Assembly: GCA_016748015.1 (NCBI GenBank)
Contig: JAAOMT010000352.1
Span: 310,001 to 374,000 of the forward strand
Direction: 5' to 3'
DNA from: Geosiphon pyriformis
Taxonomy: Eukaryota > Glomeromycota > Glomeromycetes > Archaeosporales > Geosiphonaceae
DNA: 64,000 nucleotides
Shown here: piece by piece, positions 22,991 to 34,911 of the stretch
Layout: each line of letters opens with the position of its first letter
Numbering within the stretch: position 1 is the first letter of the stretch
Program-made: the position numbers and the translations under genes
Notes under the pieces: generated by a model
Database searches by the model: none
What the model was told of the DNA's origin: nothing
The model's input: the letters and a program-made list of their open reading frames with translations, nothing else

Positions 22991-24943
22991 TTATTGGTTT
23001 TTGGTGTCTTTTTTTTTGGAATCAATAATTTGCAAAGATTTTTTCTGAACTGTAGATAAGTCATTAGTTGGCCAAATATAATGTGTACTGGGGTTTTTAT
23101 GAGATTTTTAAAAACAGAATAAGAACCAGATTTTTGTACTATCTCTGAAGGTTCCAACTTTGGAAGATTTTTAAAAACCTTAGCCCTTGATGGCTCATTG
23201 TTATTAACAGTTGATGTGAATGCTTTTTTGGATCTAGAACAAAATCAACCTTGGCTTTCTTCTTTTTTTTTGTTGATTCAGAAGTGTTGATTACTAGTTT
23301 ATTTATGTTATGGTCATTATCAGTTAGGTTAAAAATGTAAAAGAAGTTTTCTTCTGGTTGGTTTGCACTCTTACTCTTTGGAAGTGTGCCTACCAGTTTA
23401 AAAGCTAATAAATAGTGGCTTTAATTAAGAGATTCTTTCCAAAGAAATTGATGTTGGCATAATTGGGTTTTTGATTGGGGATATTGTTGTTGATAGTTCT
23501 GTTGTTTTGATTATTATTGTTTTTAAGAACTGGAAGTGGCAAAGGAGGATTGTTGCAATCTCTTGAGAAATGTCCAGTTAATCCACAGTGGTAGCACACA
23601 AATAGGCTTCAATTTTGCTGTCTTTGATAAAGGGGCTGCTGAGGCTGATTGAAATGTAATTCAAATTTAGATTTTTGTGGTTGCTGGTTGTTTATAACTG
23701 CTTGGGCTAATGGTTCTAATAGCCAAGCAAGATTTGCTGTAAGTCTATCTATTAACTGTTCATTTGGGTCTTGAGTTTGGGTGGCAAAAGAGATAGCAGC
23801 CATTTGTGGAGCAGGAGCCATAACAAGAGCAAGAGCAAAAACTGAAAAAATAGATTCCAAATGCATCTTTTGGTTATCTTCTATTCTCTGGGCAAGTTCA
23901 ATAACAATATTCATTGTGGGATTGTCTTTTAGTGTTAGGGGAGGCCAAAGAGCATAGGAAAGATCAGTTCTTAATCCTTTTGTAAAAGAATGAATCTTTT
24001 GCTTTTCTGTCTAGTTTCTTCCAGAGTCTACTCTTTTAATTAACTTTTTGATGGCTTTGGCATATTCAATTACCACTTCACCAGGACCTTGGGTTTTTTT
24101 TTCTAGTACCATACACCATTTAGAGATTAAAATAGGAGTTCTAAATTTAGTTTCAAACCAGGTTGTGAAAGAGATGTTTTCTTCTTTAGCATTTGTTGGT
24201 GCCCATTTAATGATTTTTTGGTAAGTACCAGCATCAGTTTCTTGTAAGAACCAAGTAGTAGGAGAGCCTTGAAGGTAGCCACCAACAATTTGGAACTTGT
24301 ATTTATTATAATATTGGTTGCCTGTAGCAGTTTTTTTAAAGTCATCCAACCATTTAATTAGATCTTGTGCATTACTTCTAAACAAGGGTAATAGAGTGTT
24401 GTTTCTTTGCTCTAAAGCAATTTGTATGCCTTAAAGGGCAATTAGAATGTTTTGTTACATAGAATTATTAGTTATTAGTTTAAGAGTAGCTGTTTGTGTA
24501 GAATATTCTGATTCATTTGAAAAGAGATTAAAAACAAGAATGATTTAATAGCTTTCTTTTTCTGTTTTAAAGGGTGTTTTAGCTAGCTGATGGGCAGCAA
24601 TCTAAATGTAAATTTGGTGATTTAGGTATTTAAAATCAGAAGACTGTTGTTCAAAAGTTGTAGAATATAAAAGCTGATTAATATTGTTGTTTTTTTCTTC
24701 AAAGTTGTCTTTAAAATAAGCTTGGTCAAAGTAATAAGTTGTATAAACTGTATAGGTTTTAGCTAAATGCTTGTTTAAGAACCAGTTCCAAAAGTTTTGG
24801 AATTGTCTACTAGATTGTTTTTTAATGAGAAAGCAAATCAAACAGAAGGACAAAGAATTAAGTTCAATAAAATCTAGATTGTTTTTGTTGTGTGCTTTAA
24901 AGTGTTTTTCTAATTGTTGTGGCAAATATGAATAATCATCCAT
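22991..24943 (-). pseudogene. Element D gag (best preserved family-1 gag)
   Basis: N-terminal frame 24943-24602 begins MDDYSYLPQQLEKHF next to the 5' LTR, giving the likely gag start. The capsid frame 24385-24011 has WLDDFKKTATGNQYYNKYKF and the WFETKFRTP segment. 23914-23609 covers the following Ala/Gln-rich part. The nucleocapsid at 23599 carries an intact CCHC knuckle, CYHCGLTGHFSRDC, then an Asn-rich tail. A linker to protease is at 23157-22991. Several frames are needed, so it is broken. Confidence 0.85.
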
Positions 24944-24972
24944 ATAATAGAAAACAAAGTGGATTTTGACAA

Positions 24973-24989
24973 CCTTACAGAGAGCATCA
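24973..24989 (-). other. Primer-binding site of element D
   Basis: Minus-strand TGATGCTCTCTGTAAGG next to the 5' LTR; same site as in B and G with G-to-A changes. Confidence 0.65.
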
Positions 24990-24995
24990 CTTTTA

Positions 24996-25745
24996 TGTTA
25001 TGGATTGAAATAACAAGCTAATGGATAGCAAGAGAGAATAGGATTGTAGGATAATAAAAAGAATCAAAGGAAATTCAACTTCAAAGAGTGAATTAAATGA
25101 GTATAGATTCAATGTGTGAAATCAGTCTTATAAAATATCTTAGTCACTATACTTTTCAAAAAATAACCGAAAAATTTGAAGATAGAGAGATAGTTCATAT
25201 TGTCAACAAATAATCACATATTAGTATAATTCTATGCCTCATGTTGGCACTTTTAAAATTCAATATTAGATATCAGATGTACTCTTTAGTCATGTTTTAT
25301 TCAATAATCTTCAAATGCTACAATTACATGTTTCAGAAAAAAACTAGAGAATAACCAACAAGTAGTCTTTTATTCCAAGATGTTTAGATACTTGAAAATA
25401 GAGAAAGAGAAATTAGTAAGAAGAAAAGGATTGAGATAAAGTTGTTATTTTATTTTATTTTTTTCTTTGATTTTTACATACTTTTCTACAGCTAAAAAAT
25501 TCATCACTTATATAGCTATCAAAAGTAGTCAATAATCAGGTCAACAACTAGGTCAATAATTAGGTCAATAATCAGATTAATGATCAGGTTATTAATTAGA
25601 TCAATAATCAGGTCAATAATCAGATTAATAGTCAGGTTATTGAATAGGTTAATAATCACTATCTAAAAATAGAGTGGCTAATTATATGACATTAGTGGCT
25701 AATACATGTGATAATTAATAAAAAGTGTAGGTTTCAACCATAACA
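24996..25745 (-). repeat. Element D 5' LTR (750 bp)
   Basis: Plus-strand edges TGTTATGGATTG and CAACCATAACA. It is longer than B's LTRs because its array of TCAATAATCAGG-like units (about 25528-25660) is expanded. It interrupts the RT gene of element E at the codons for the YLDD box; the target base quartet on the right is ATAC (25746-25749). Confidence 0.88.
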
Positions 25746-27213
25746 ATACTATTATGTTATTCAAATAGACCAAAACAAAGTTTTTTTTACTGATTCAAAT
25801 ACTTTGTTCATTAGGCATTAAAAGATAAAAGAAGCATTGGTGAGACCAAAAGGCATAACTGTGAATTCATAAATGTCATATTTGGTAGTAAAAACAGTTT
25901 TTTTTCTACTTTCTGAATTTATTTTTATTTGCTAGAATTCAACAGTTAAGTCAATGATTAAAAAAAAAGCAGCACCATTGAATTTGTCTAATATTGTATA
26001 AATTTTGAAGAGTAAGTACTTGTCTCTTATAGTAATGATATTTAATTGATAATAGTTAATAGAAAAGTGTAGGGTTTTATCTTTCTTGGATACCACCACA
26101 ACTGGGAAAGCCAATTTATTTTTGGTTTCCAAGGTTTTTTATCTGGTTTATTTCTTTCTTAATAAACTTATTATTGTATTAATTGGATTGATAAAGCTTC
26201 AAATAAATGGAACAAGTTTCTTTAGTGGTAATAGTGTATTGTATTACATAGATTTGTTCAAAGATATTATTTTTTTTTAAGATAACTGAGCTATTTATAG
26301 CCAACAGTTTTTTAATGTCTACTTTTTTTTCTTCAAAGAAGAGTTTTCTTTGTTTTATTGTAAGTAATTAAATTTCAGGTGGTTCACTTTCAAAAAACTT
26401 TTGTACTTCTCTTAATTTTTCTCTTGGTATTAGGTTAATGGATTCCCAATCTTTATAGTAGATTAGACAGAATTTGCATTTATTACTAAGAGAATATAAA
26501 AGTTTATTACACCAGTACTGAACACAAGAGCCATATCATCAATAACTGTATTTTGCTTTCTTACCAGGCTTTTTATCAAAAATTTTTCTGAGGATATTAT
26601 AGTAAGATCAGCAGATCAGCTTGTTATTTACAATAATTTTTTCTTTGTTAGCTTTGATATTATCTAGTGACTTGTTATTGCTGGTAAAAATGGTATAGAC
26701 AAGTTCAACAGTTTTCTTTTATTCTTTTTAATCTTCTTTTTTATTGCTCTCATTATTATCTGATTTATCTAATTGCTTATCTTCTTGATTTTGCTTGGGT
26801 ACTGGAAAAACTGTCCAATAATAGCACTTAACCACAATGGACTTCTCATCATATCTGATGGTTAGTTTACAAAGTTTATAGTGAAATAATGCTTTGGCTT
26901 TCTTGAGTCACTTATTGCCAACAATTATAGTGTACTTTTTTGCTTTAGATACTTCTATGTCAGTTTTAATGCTGATGCCATTGATGCAAACAGGAACAGC
27001 TTTGGCTATGTCCAAGTCTTTTTTCTTGTCACCATGTACATTGGTTATAGGCCAGATAGAAAGTTCATCAATCTTTCTTCTAATGGCTTCCAGAAAGTGT
27101 TTGGCAATTACACTAACAGATGATTTACTGTCTAAGATCAAATCAATAAAATAACCAGCCACTTGGGCTTTGCAAATAAGAGGGATAATATTGCTGTTGT
27201 TAGCAAGTTCAGC
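25746..27213 (-). pseudogene. Element E pol fragment: RT N-part and protease (family 1)
   Basis: Minus-strand family-1 pol starting within the RT active-site region, where D is inserted. RT lead-in is in 26132-25932 (KDKTLHFSINYYQLN). The protease frame 27162-26908 has DLILDSKSSVSVI (Gly to Lys). The linker between them (26133-26900) follows B and D with stops. The rest of E's pol lies left of the window. Confidence 0.83.
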
Positions 27214-29115
27214 TTAGTGAAAGTGCTTGTTGGTTTTTGGTGTTTTTTTCTTTGGAATTAATGATTTGTGAAAATTTTTTCTGAACTGTGAATGAGTTAT
27301 TAGTTGGCCAAATGTAATGTGTACTGGAGTTTCCATGAGATCTTTAATAATAGAATAGAAACCAGATTTTTGTACTATTTCTGGGAGTTTCAACTTTAGA
27401 AAAGTTTTAAAAACTTTAGTTTTTGGTGGTTTATTGTTATTAACAGTTGATATGAATGCTTTGTTTGGGTCCAGAACGAAATCAACATTGGTTTTTTTTT
27501 TTTTTCTTGTTAATTCAGAGATATTGATTGCTAGTTTATCCATATTATAGTCATCATTAGTTAGATTAAAAGTATAAAATGGGTTTTCTTTTGGTTGGCT
27601 TGTACTTTTATCCTTTGGAGGTGTGTTTACCAGTTTAAAGACTGATAAACAATAGCTTTAACTAGGGGATTCTTTCCAAAGAAATTAATGTTAATATAAT
27701 TAAGTCTTTGATTGGGAGCATTGTTGTTGTTAGTTTTGTTGTTTTGGTTATTATTATTTCTAAAAGCTGGAAGAGACAAAAGAAAATTGTTGTAATCTTT
27801 GGAAAAATGTCTAATTAGTCCACAGTGATAATACACAGGTGGACCATAATTTTGTTGTCTTTGATAAGAGAATTGCTGAGACTGATTAAAATGGAGTTCA
27901 AATCTGAGTTTTTGGGGTTGTTGCTTCTCTCTAATTGCTTGGGCTAAGAGTTTTAGTAACCAAACAAGATTAGCTGTAAGTCTATCTATCAACTATTGGG
28001 TTTTGAGTTTGAACAGCAAAAAAAGTAGCAGCCATTTGGAGAGCAGGAACCATAACAGAAGCAGGAGCAAAAACTAAAAGTGTGGATTTTAGGTGCATTC
28101 TTTGATTGTCTTTTATTCTCTAAACAAGTTCAATAGTTATATTCATTGTGGAATTGTCTTTTAGGACCAGAAAAGACCAAAAAGCATATAAAAAATCAGT
28201 TTTCAATTCTTTTGTAAAAGAGTAAATTTTCTGCTCTTCTGTTTAGTTTCTTTCAGAGTTTACTCACTTGATTAACTTTTTGATTGCTTTCTAATTCCAT
28301 GTGCTATTTGGATATCAAGATAAGAGTTCTAAATTTCATTTTAAACTGAATAGTAAAAAAGATGTTTTTTCCAGTATTTGCTGGTGTTCATTTAATAATT
28401 TTATGTTAAGTATTGGCATTGTTTTTTGTGAGAACCAAGTAGCAGAAGAGTCTTGAAGATAATCACAAATAATTTAAAACTTGTATTCATTATCATATTA
28501 GTTAACTGTGGTAGCTCTTTCAAAGTTATCCAACTATTCAATTAGATCTTGTGCATTACTTCTAAATAATAGTAATAAGGTATTGTTTCTTTACTTCAAA
28601 GCAGTTTGTATGTCTTGAAAGGTAATCTGCATAGAGTCATTAGCCATTGGTTCAGAAATAACTATTTGTGTAGAATGTTCTGATTTACTTGAAAAAAAAT
28701 CAAAAACAAGAGTGGTTTAATAACTTTTTTCTTCTGTTTCAAAAAGTGTTTTAGCTAGTTAATAAACAGCAATTCAAATATAAACTTGGTGATTTAGGTA
28801 TTTAAAATTAAGAGGCTGTTGTTTAAATGTTGTGAAATATAAAAGCTAATTGATGCTATTGTTTCTTTCTTCAAAGTTGTCTTTAAAATAAGCTTGGTCA
28901 AAATAATAAGTTGTATAGTCTGTGTAAGTTTTAGCTAAATGTTCATTCAAGAACCAGTTCCAAAAGTCTTGGAATTGTTTATTAGATTGTTTTTCAATGG
29001 GAAAGCAAATCAAGCAGAAGAGCAAAGAATTAAGTTTAATAAAATCTAGATTGTTTTTGTTGTGTGCTTCAAAGTATTCTTCTAATTATTATGACAGATA
29101 TGAATAATCACCCAT
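27214..29115 (-). pseudogene. Element E gag, heavily decayed
   Basis: Follows D's gag throughout. The nucleocapsid part 27992-27627 has a damaged knuckle (VYYHCGLIRHFSKDY: first Cys to Tyr, last Cys to Tyr). The 27543-27214 frame covers the gag-protease linker. The capsid region (28250-28560) and N-terminus (near 29115, MGDYSYLS then stops) are recognisable only in pieces. Confidence 0.8.
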
Positions 29116-29144
29116 ACAATAAGAAACAAAGTGAATTTTAACAA

Positions 29145-29161
29145 TCTCACAGGGAGTACTA
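29145..29161 (-). other. Primer-binding site of element E
   Basis: Minus-strand TAGTACTCCCTGTGAGA adjoining the 5' LTR; the B/G site with a few transitions. Confidence 0.6.
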
Positions 29162-29167
29162 CTTTTA

Positions 29168-29877
29168 TGTTATGAGTTAAAGTAACAAGTTAATGGATAG
29201 TAAAGGAGAACAGAATTGTAGAGTGATAAAAGGAACCAAAGAGAATTCAACTTCAAAAAGCGAATTGAATAAGTATGGATTCAATATGTGAGATCAGTTT
29301 CATAAAATATCTTAGTTGCTATACTTTTCAAAAGATAACCAGAGAATCTGAAGATAGAAAGATAATTCATACTGTTAACAAATAATTACACACTGGTATA
29401 ATTCTATGTCTTACATTGGCATTCTTAGAATTCAATATCAGATATTAGATATTAAATATATTCTTTAGTCATGTTTTATTTAATAATCTTCAAATGCTAC
29501 AATTACATGTTTCAGGAAAAGGTAGGAAATAACCAACAAAAAATCTTTTATCTTAAGATGTTTGAATACTTAAAAGTAAAAAAAAGAAAATTAGCAATAA
29601 GAAAAAGATTGAGATGAAAGTTGTTATTTTATTTATTTTATTTTCTTGATTTTTGACATGTATTTTTACAGTTAAGAGATTTATTGCTTATATAGTTATC
29701 AAAAGTACTCAATGATCAGATTAACAACTAAGTCAATAATCAAATCAATAATCAGATCAATGATCAGGTCATTGATCAAGTCAATAATTACTATCTAAAA
29801 ATAGAGTGGCTAATTATTTAATATTAGTAACTAATACATGTAATAATTAATAAAAAAAATAAATTTTAACTATAACA
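29168..29877 (-). repeat. Element E 5' LTR (710 bp)
   Basis: Plus-strand edges TGTTATGAGTT and TAACTATAACA. Array units TCAATAATCA lie at about 29705-29790. It abuts a further family-1 fragment (F), so E was inserted there. Confidence 0.85.
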
Positions 29878-30016
29878 ATAGTAATTAGATCTTAAATAGT
29901 TTGTTTTTAAAGAACTTTTGTACTTTTTTGATTTTTTTTTTGGGTATTAGACTAATAGATTTTCAATTCTTGTAATAGATTAGACAGAATTTGCATTTAT
30001 TACTGAAAAAATACAA
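29878..30016 (-). mobile_element. Element F fragment (oldest family-1 copy)
   Basis: About 140 bp that match, on the minus strand, the family-1 segment between protease and RT (B at about 4975-5110, D at about 21150-21280). It is more diverged than D or E. It ends where unrelated sequence starts near 30017. Confidence 0.7.
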
Positions 30017-31051
30017 TGGCTTAAATTGCTACTACATAATTTACTATGTCTCAAATTTGGAAAATAAGTTTTTTGCAAAGACACTTTTAATTATAATAAA
30101 TTACTATTATTACAACAAACTTAAAAGTATCTAATATTAATACCAACAGTAAAATAACAACAGTTATGCAAAGAAGTACAAATAAAAAAACTATTAACTG
30201 TAAAAACCAAGTAGAGGGAAACATAACTTCCATTACAAGAAAAGAAGTAAATATTACAATTATACAAAATTTAACAACAATAGAAACTATAAAACCTATT
30301 ACACTTACATTTAGATTTAAAACTATTAATAGACTGTTTAGAAATATAAACACAAGTAATAGAGACAACACACCTTTTAAAATAGTTAACACATCAAAAA
30401 AAACAGCTCTACATAGGCAAACAGCAGACTTTTCTTCAATAATAGCCAACAGACTAAAAAAAAAACCAACAAAAAATACAGACACATTGGAAGAATAAGT
30501 GTAAAAAACTTAACTGAGAAATTTAACCAAGTAATTGAAAAAAACTTATCTAAAAACACAACTAATCAAACCAACAACTTTGTTTTGTAATCAATGTTTA
30601 ACAAAAAAAAAAATAGTAATAAATTCCAAATAAAACCATTTCTATGATCCACCAAAAAACTCTTTCTCTCCTATTTTTTATGACCACAACAAGAGCTAAG
30701 AGTAAAAAAGTTGCAAATATTATTTTTCCTATAGTAACTAATAAAGTTTCAACATGAAAAAGTTTTTCTGTTATTAAAGCAGCTAAACAAAACATTCTGG
30801 ATATATTTTCTTTAAAAAACATTAATGAAAAGCTGTCTTTAGTGACTTCTGGTTCATTCTCTTTACCTTTGGCTAAAAGTTCTTTTTCTGTCAAAGTTTT
30901 TTCAAAAAAACACACTCAGATTAGTTCCAGTATTGTCTCCATTACTTTAAAAAGCCCAAAGATTTTTAATAACAAACCAGTCAACAAGTTGGTTTTTTCT
31001 GCTCTCACTACTCTCACTACTATTACTACTACTACTACTATTACTTTACAA
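30017..31051 (+). other. AT-rich region upstream of the LINE ORF1, probably its 5' part
   Basis: Open frames exist on both strands. Plus: 30166-30498, a Thr/Asn/Lys-rich protein, and 30842-31060 starting MTSGSFSLPLAKSSF and ending in a Thr run. Minus: 30485-30087 and 30915-30598, hydrophobic and probably shadows. The plus frame at 30842 reads toward ORF1 and shares its base composition, so I think it is the 5' region of the LINE. No function is recognised. Confidence 0.35.
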
Positions 31052-32004
31052 ATGGCTTAAAAAGCCAAAAAGTCCAAAAAATAGCAGCAGGCACTCACAA
31101 CTGCTTTGGTAACACCAAATCCCAGATGAGATTTTGGAAAAAAATTTTTATAGCAGCAGTTAGCCTGCTTCCTAATATGAATAATAACAGTAACAGCACA
31201 TTATTTAAAATGAAACAAGATCATCCACTGGCTGTGTTGCCTAATGTGATATTTTCTGACAGATCATTATCTGTCATAAAAGCAAAACAATTCATTATTT
31301 TAGATGATTTCAAAGATTGGGCTGATCAGATGGAAATGAAATTAACTGCTCTTCTTCTAGTTTTTGGTACTGCTGATAATAATGCTTGGATAAATCTGAA
31401 TTGTCATTAAAAATTCTTTGAATAGATGGCTTTTACTTTAATGTTTGGTGCAATATGTAAAATCAAAATGGCTTTGCTTAGTTTTTTGTTTCAGTTACTG
31501 CCTAGTTGCATTGGGCTTAAGTCTGTTTCACGAGATGCTGTCAAGTTGTTCTGTGTGAAATTTGCATCTCAGAAGAGTCTAAATAGTGTCATCAAAGTGG
31601 CTATTAATAATGAAGTTTTTTTAACCACTCTTAAAATTGCACAGTCTTCTGGTGTAGTCTTTGTTTCTTCTCCCTCTTTGTTATTTGCATTTTGTAATAT
31701 ATCTTTGGGTACTTTTTCTGATGACATCAAAGCTGTTCTTGGCATTTTTAGTATTATCACTTTTGTTAAGTTGAAGCCTGCTAGTCTATGGCAATATGTT
31801 GTGGTTCAATTCAAAAATATTTTTTCTGCTGCTCTTACTTACTGGTCTGTTCTGGTTAAGAAAGACAATATTAAAATTCTTTTTGTTGTCAACCAAAATG
31901 AAGTTATTTCTATAAGAAATGTTTTTAAAACTAAGTTGATCAATCTTTTTTTTGGCTGTACTGCCTTTGAAATAAGTAATTTGGTTTTTCAAGTTGGTAG
32001 CCAT
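31052..32004 (+). pseudogene. LINE ORF1, 5' part (RRM-like domain), interrupted by element G
   Basis: Starts about 31052 (MA, stop, KAKKSKK), shifts frame near 31126, and runs with two in-frame stops (31408-31425) through 31426-32004. The segment VVFVSSPSLLFAFCNISLG to LWQYVVVQFKN reads as an RRM: RNP2-like and RNP1-like strands with the spacing between them. It stops in GlySerHis at 32004, where element G begins, and continues at 41828. It resembles ORF1 proteins of non-LTR elements in Glomeromycotina as I remember them. Known role of such proteins: RNA binding in the LINE ribonucleoprotein. Confidence 0.65.
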
Positions 32005-32780
32005 TGTTACTTATAAAATATAGAAAATATATTAATATATAAATTAGCCAATCAGAAGTAAGCATAGTAAATGTGGAATTCCAGGATTCTCATATAAAGA
32101 ATTACAGAATTTCAAGATTCCAGAATTTCTGGTGTGAAGAATTGAAGAATTGAGGAATCTTAATTATATATATAACAGTAGTATTAAAAGCAGAAAAAAA
32201 AATTCCTTAGTTAGAGATCTTTCAGTTTAGATTTGATCTAAACAATCTTTCACATTACAATTATTAATAAATAACTATTTGTTATCTTAATCTACTCTCC
32301 ACTATTAACACTACATGTTGATAATAATTGCTACTTAACTACACTAGAACAATAGTTCTTGATTATGGCTATTGATGGGATACTAATTTACAAAATGCCT
32401 TGGCTTATTTTATTTTTTTTATTTTTTTTATTTTTTTTTTATTTTTTTGTTGTGTTTACTAATTGATTAAAGATTAAGTACTGAATTACTAATGTCAAAG
32501 ATTGTCTGGTAAAAGACTCCTACAAATGGGTAGAACACATAAAAAGAATTACGGATTACTTACCAGAGGATTGCTGGCCATTATGCTGAGAAAAGAATTA
32601 ACAGAATTGTGATTCTGGGAAGCTATGGATAACAACTATTAAATCTTTGTCTATTATATAAAAGACTCCACCAAAACCTTCAGAGTTATAACACTTCCAG
32701 CAACCAATATTAATTAAGTCATTGAGCACCAGATTACAGATTTGTATTTGATTTGAAATTCCAAATAATCACTTGTAACA
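32005..32780 (+). repeat. Element G 5' LTR (776 bp)
   Basis: Starts TGTTACTTATAAAATATAG and ends ATCACTTGTAACA. It contains repeated ACAGAATTCCAGGATT-like units near 32085-32160, a TATA-rich stretch (ATATATATAACAG, about 32165-32177) and a T-rich run at about 32405-32450. Confidence 0.9.
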
Positions 32781-32782
32781 TT

Positions 32783-32799
32783 TGGTGCTCTCTGTGAGG
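32783..32799 (+). other. Primer-binding site of element G
   Basis: TGGTGCTCTCTGTGAGG two bases inside the LTR; differs from B's site by one transition. Confidence 0.75.
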
Positions 32800-32944
32800 T
32801 ATAATCCTACAGAGAACCAGCATCAACAGCAATCATCCAAAAGTGGCAGAACTAGAAAACATAGAAGCAAACCATTTAGGATTCACCAAATTCTTGTTTT
32901 AACAGTACAGCCAACAATTAGGATTAAACAATAACCATTTTCCA

Positions 32945-34911
32945 GTGGAATTAGCCTTCAACTTCTATATCAATAATAAAATCACAGACTGCTTAGGAGG
33001 AACAGTTAATATTGAATCAGCAAGAAAAAACTTTTATACAGAATTATTTCAACACATCAGCTTACCAAGAAACTACAGTTTCGCACCAATCATCAAAGAA
33101 ATCAACCAAATCATTAAAAGATACACTCAACAACAATTCCCTATTACCTATGCAGACAAAAGCAAAGGAAGGTTACAAACACCAGCAGTAATGCTTAAAG
33201 AAATACAACTACCAACTTGGAAGAAAACAAGAATAAAATCACCAACAAATCCATCATACCATTATACATCAAGAAGTGCCATCAACATTACATCAACAAG
33301 TGCATTCACAACAACTATGACATCAATATTTGGATGATTCTCATTTCAGAGTAAACAAAAAAAGAAGATCTTCTAGAACCATATGGCATGTATTTTGAAG
33401 AATTTAAGTCACAATTGCCAATCCTATCAGGACTTTAATCCCCACCACCCCAACCAGATTTCGGAACCACAAATCCTTGGGAAATAATGGAATTGAAAAG
33501 AAAACAGAAAAAAGAGGAAAAAAAATTTGAAGATCAAGAATTTACTTACCAGAACCTAATTTCCAAAAACCCAGAAGTTAAAATTCCGAACCTTCAAACT
33601 TAGCAAAATCTAAACTTGGAAAATTTGGAAATCGAAACTCCGAATATTCAAGCACTACCAAATTAGGACAATCCAAATCCCGAGTTAATTAATCAGCAAA
33701 ACTTACCTTCAGTAATTGTCATTGATCAGCCACCAGTTGAACTGATTCAACAGTAGCAAATTTAGCAACCACAAGTACCACTTTAGCAGCAGCCATTTCA
33801 ACAGCCACAACAACAGCCCAAATTAGATCCAATGGGTTACTCACTAATTGTAAAACTTGAGAAATTTACTGGCGAAGAGGACAACACCCAAGTATGGCTC
33901 AATGACATAGAAAAAGCTATCGCAGCCAATGGATAGAATAATGCCAGAGTCATGCAAGCCATTCCATACTTTCTTTAAGATACTGCCAACTCATGGTATC
34001 AAAGCTTGATTAACAAACCAGTTACCTTCGATGCATTCAAAACAGAGTTTTTGAGATACTTTAGCAACAATAATAGTATCAATTATCTGGCCAATACATT
34101 CACCACCATAAAACAAAAGGAAACTGAAGCAGTCACTACATACCTAGGATGCTTCCATAGAAATCTGTGCCAAATTCAGGCAATTCAAGCTGATTATTTT
34201 ACAGTGCCACAGATTCTAAATCAATTTATTAGAGGTTTGCACAGTAGTATTCTCCAATGCATATGTCCATTATATCCAGCAAACCTTTAAGCCATAGTTA
34301 CCAATGCCAAAAATTTTGAAGCAGCAGAATTAGAAGCCAACCATGTTCAAGTCATTAACCTAGTGATAAATGGATCATCTGAATTGGATTCCAAATTAAA
34401 GCAATTTAGTGATTCAATCAATCAGAAATTAGAGAGATATTTAGCTGACAATCACACAATTTATCAATCACCACAACAATGCAATGAATCAGGAAAATCA
34501 ATACAGAAACCCCAATTGCAGATTTCAGATTCTGAACCATTACCCAAATCAAGATCAATATCAACTCACTTATCTGCCAATGATGCAGCAGCCAATCTAT
34601 CAACCACCAGTATATCAAACTCCAATTTATCAGCCATAGCCACAAGTAATATATCAACTACAGCCACCAGTAATCTATCAACCCCAACAAATTTAAACAC
34701 CACCTCAAAACTTACCTCAAAATGGAACTTACAGGCCAAGAATAACATAGCAAAGCTGGAGATTGGTGATGGTAGTTCACCAACTGATCCCCAGTTCATT
34801 AAACCAGCCATCAAGATTATGCCAACAGAGTTCAGAGACTGGGTATACCCAAAACCCAAGTTCTCAGAACTATTTAAGTCTTCTAGTTACTCCAGAAGAT
34901 GCTGTATCTAA
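32945..34911 (+). pseudogene. Element G gag, broken
   Basis: The N-terminal frame 32945-33337 (MELAFNFYINNKITD) is related to the start of C's gag. 33340-33830 is a Pro/Gln/Asn-rich stretch with stops. The capsid starts near 33826 (MGYSLIVKLEKFTGEED) and continues in 34006-34290 (FDAFKTEFLRYFSNNNSIN), then 34363-34911. An Ala/Thr/Ser/Asn-rich low-complexity tail (34560-34720) replaces a recognisable knuckle; I see no CCHC motif. Confidence 0.8.

Noticed and set aside
22903-23157. Minus-strand ORF of 84 aa as a gene
   Set aside because: Chimera of element D sequence and the edge of a solo LTR.
30087-30915. Two hydrophobic minus-strand ORFs that look like membrane proteins
   Set aside because: Opposite strand to the LINE 5' region; hydrophobicity follows from T-rich codons of the antisense of an A-rich frame. 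Not convincing as genes.
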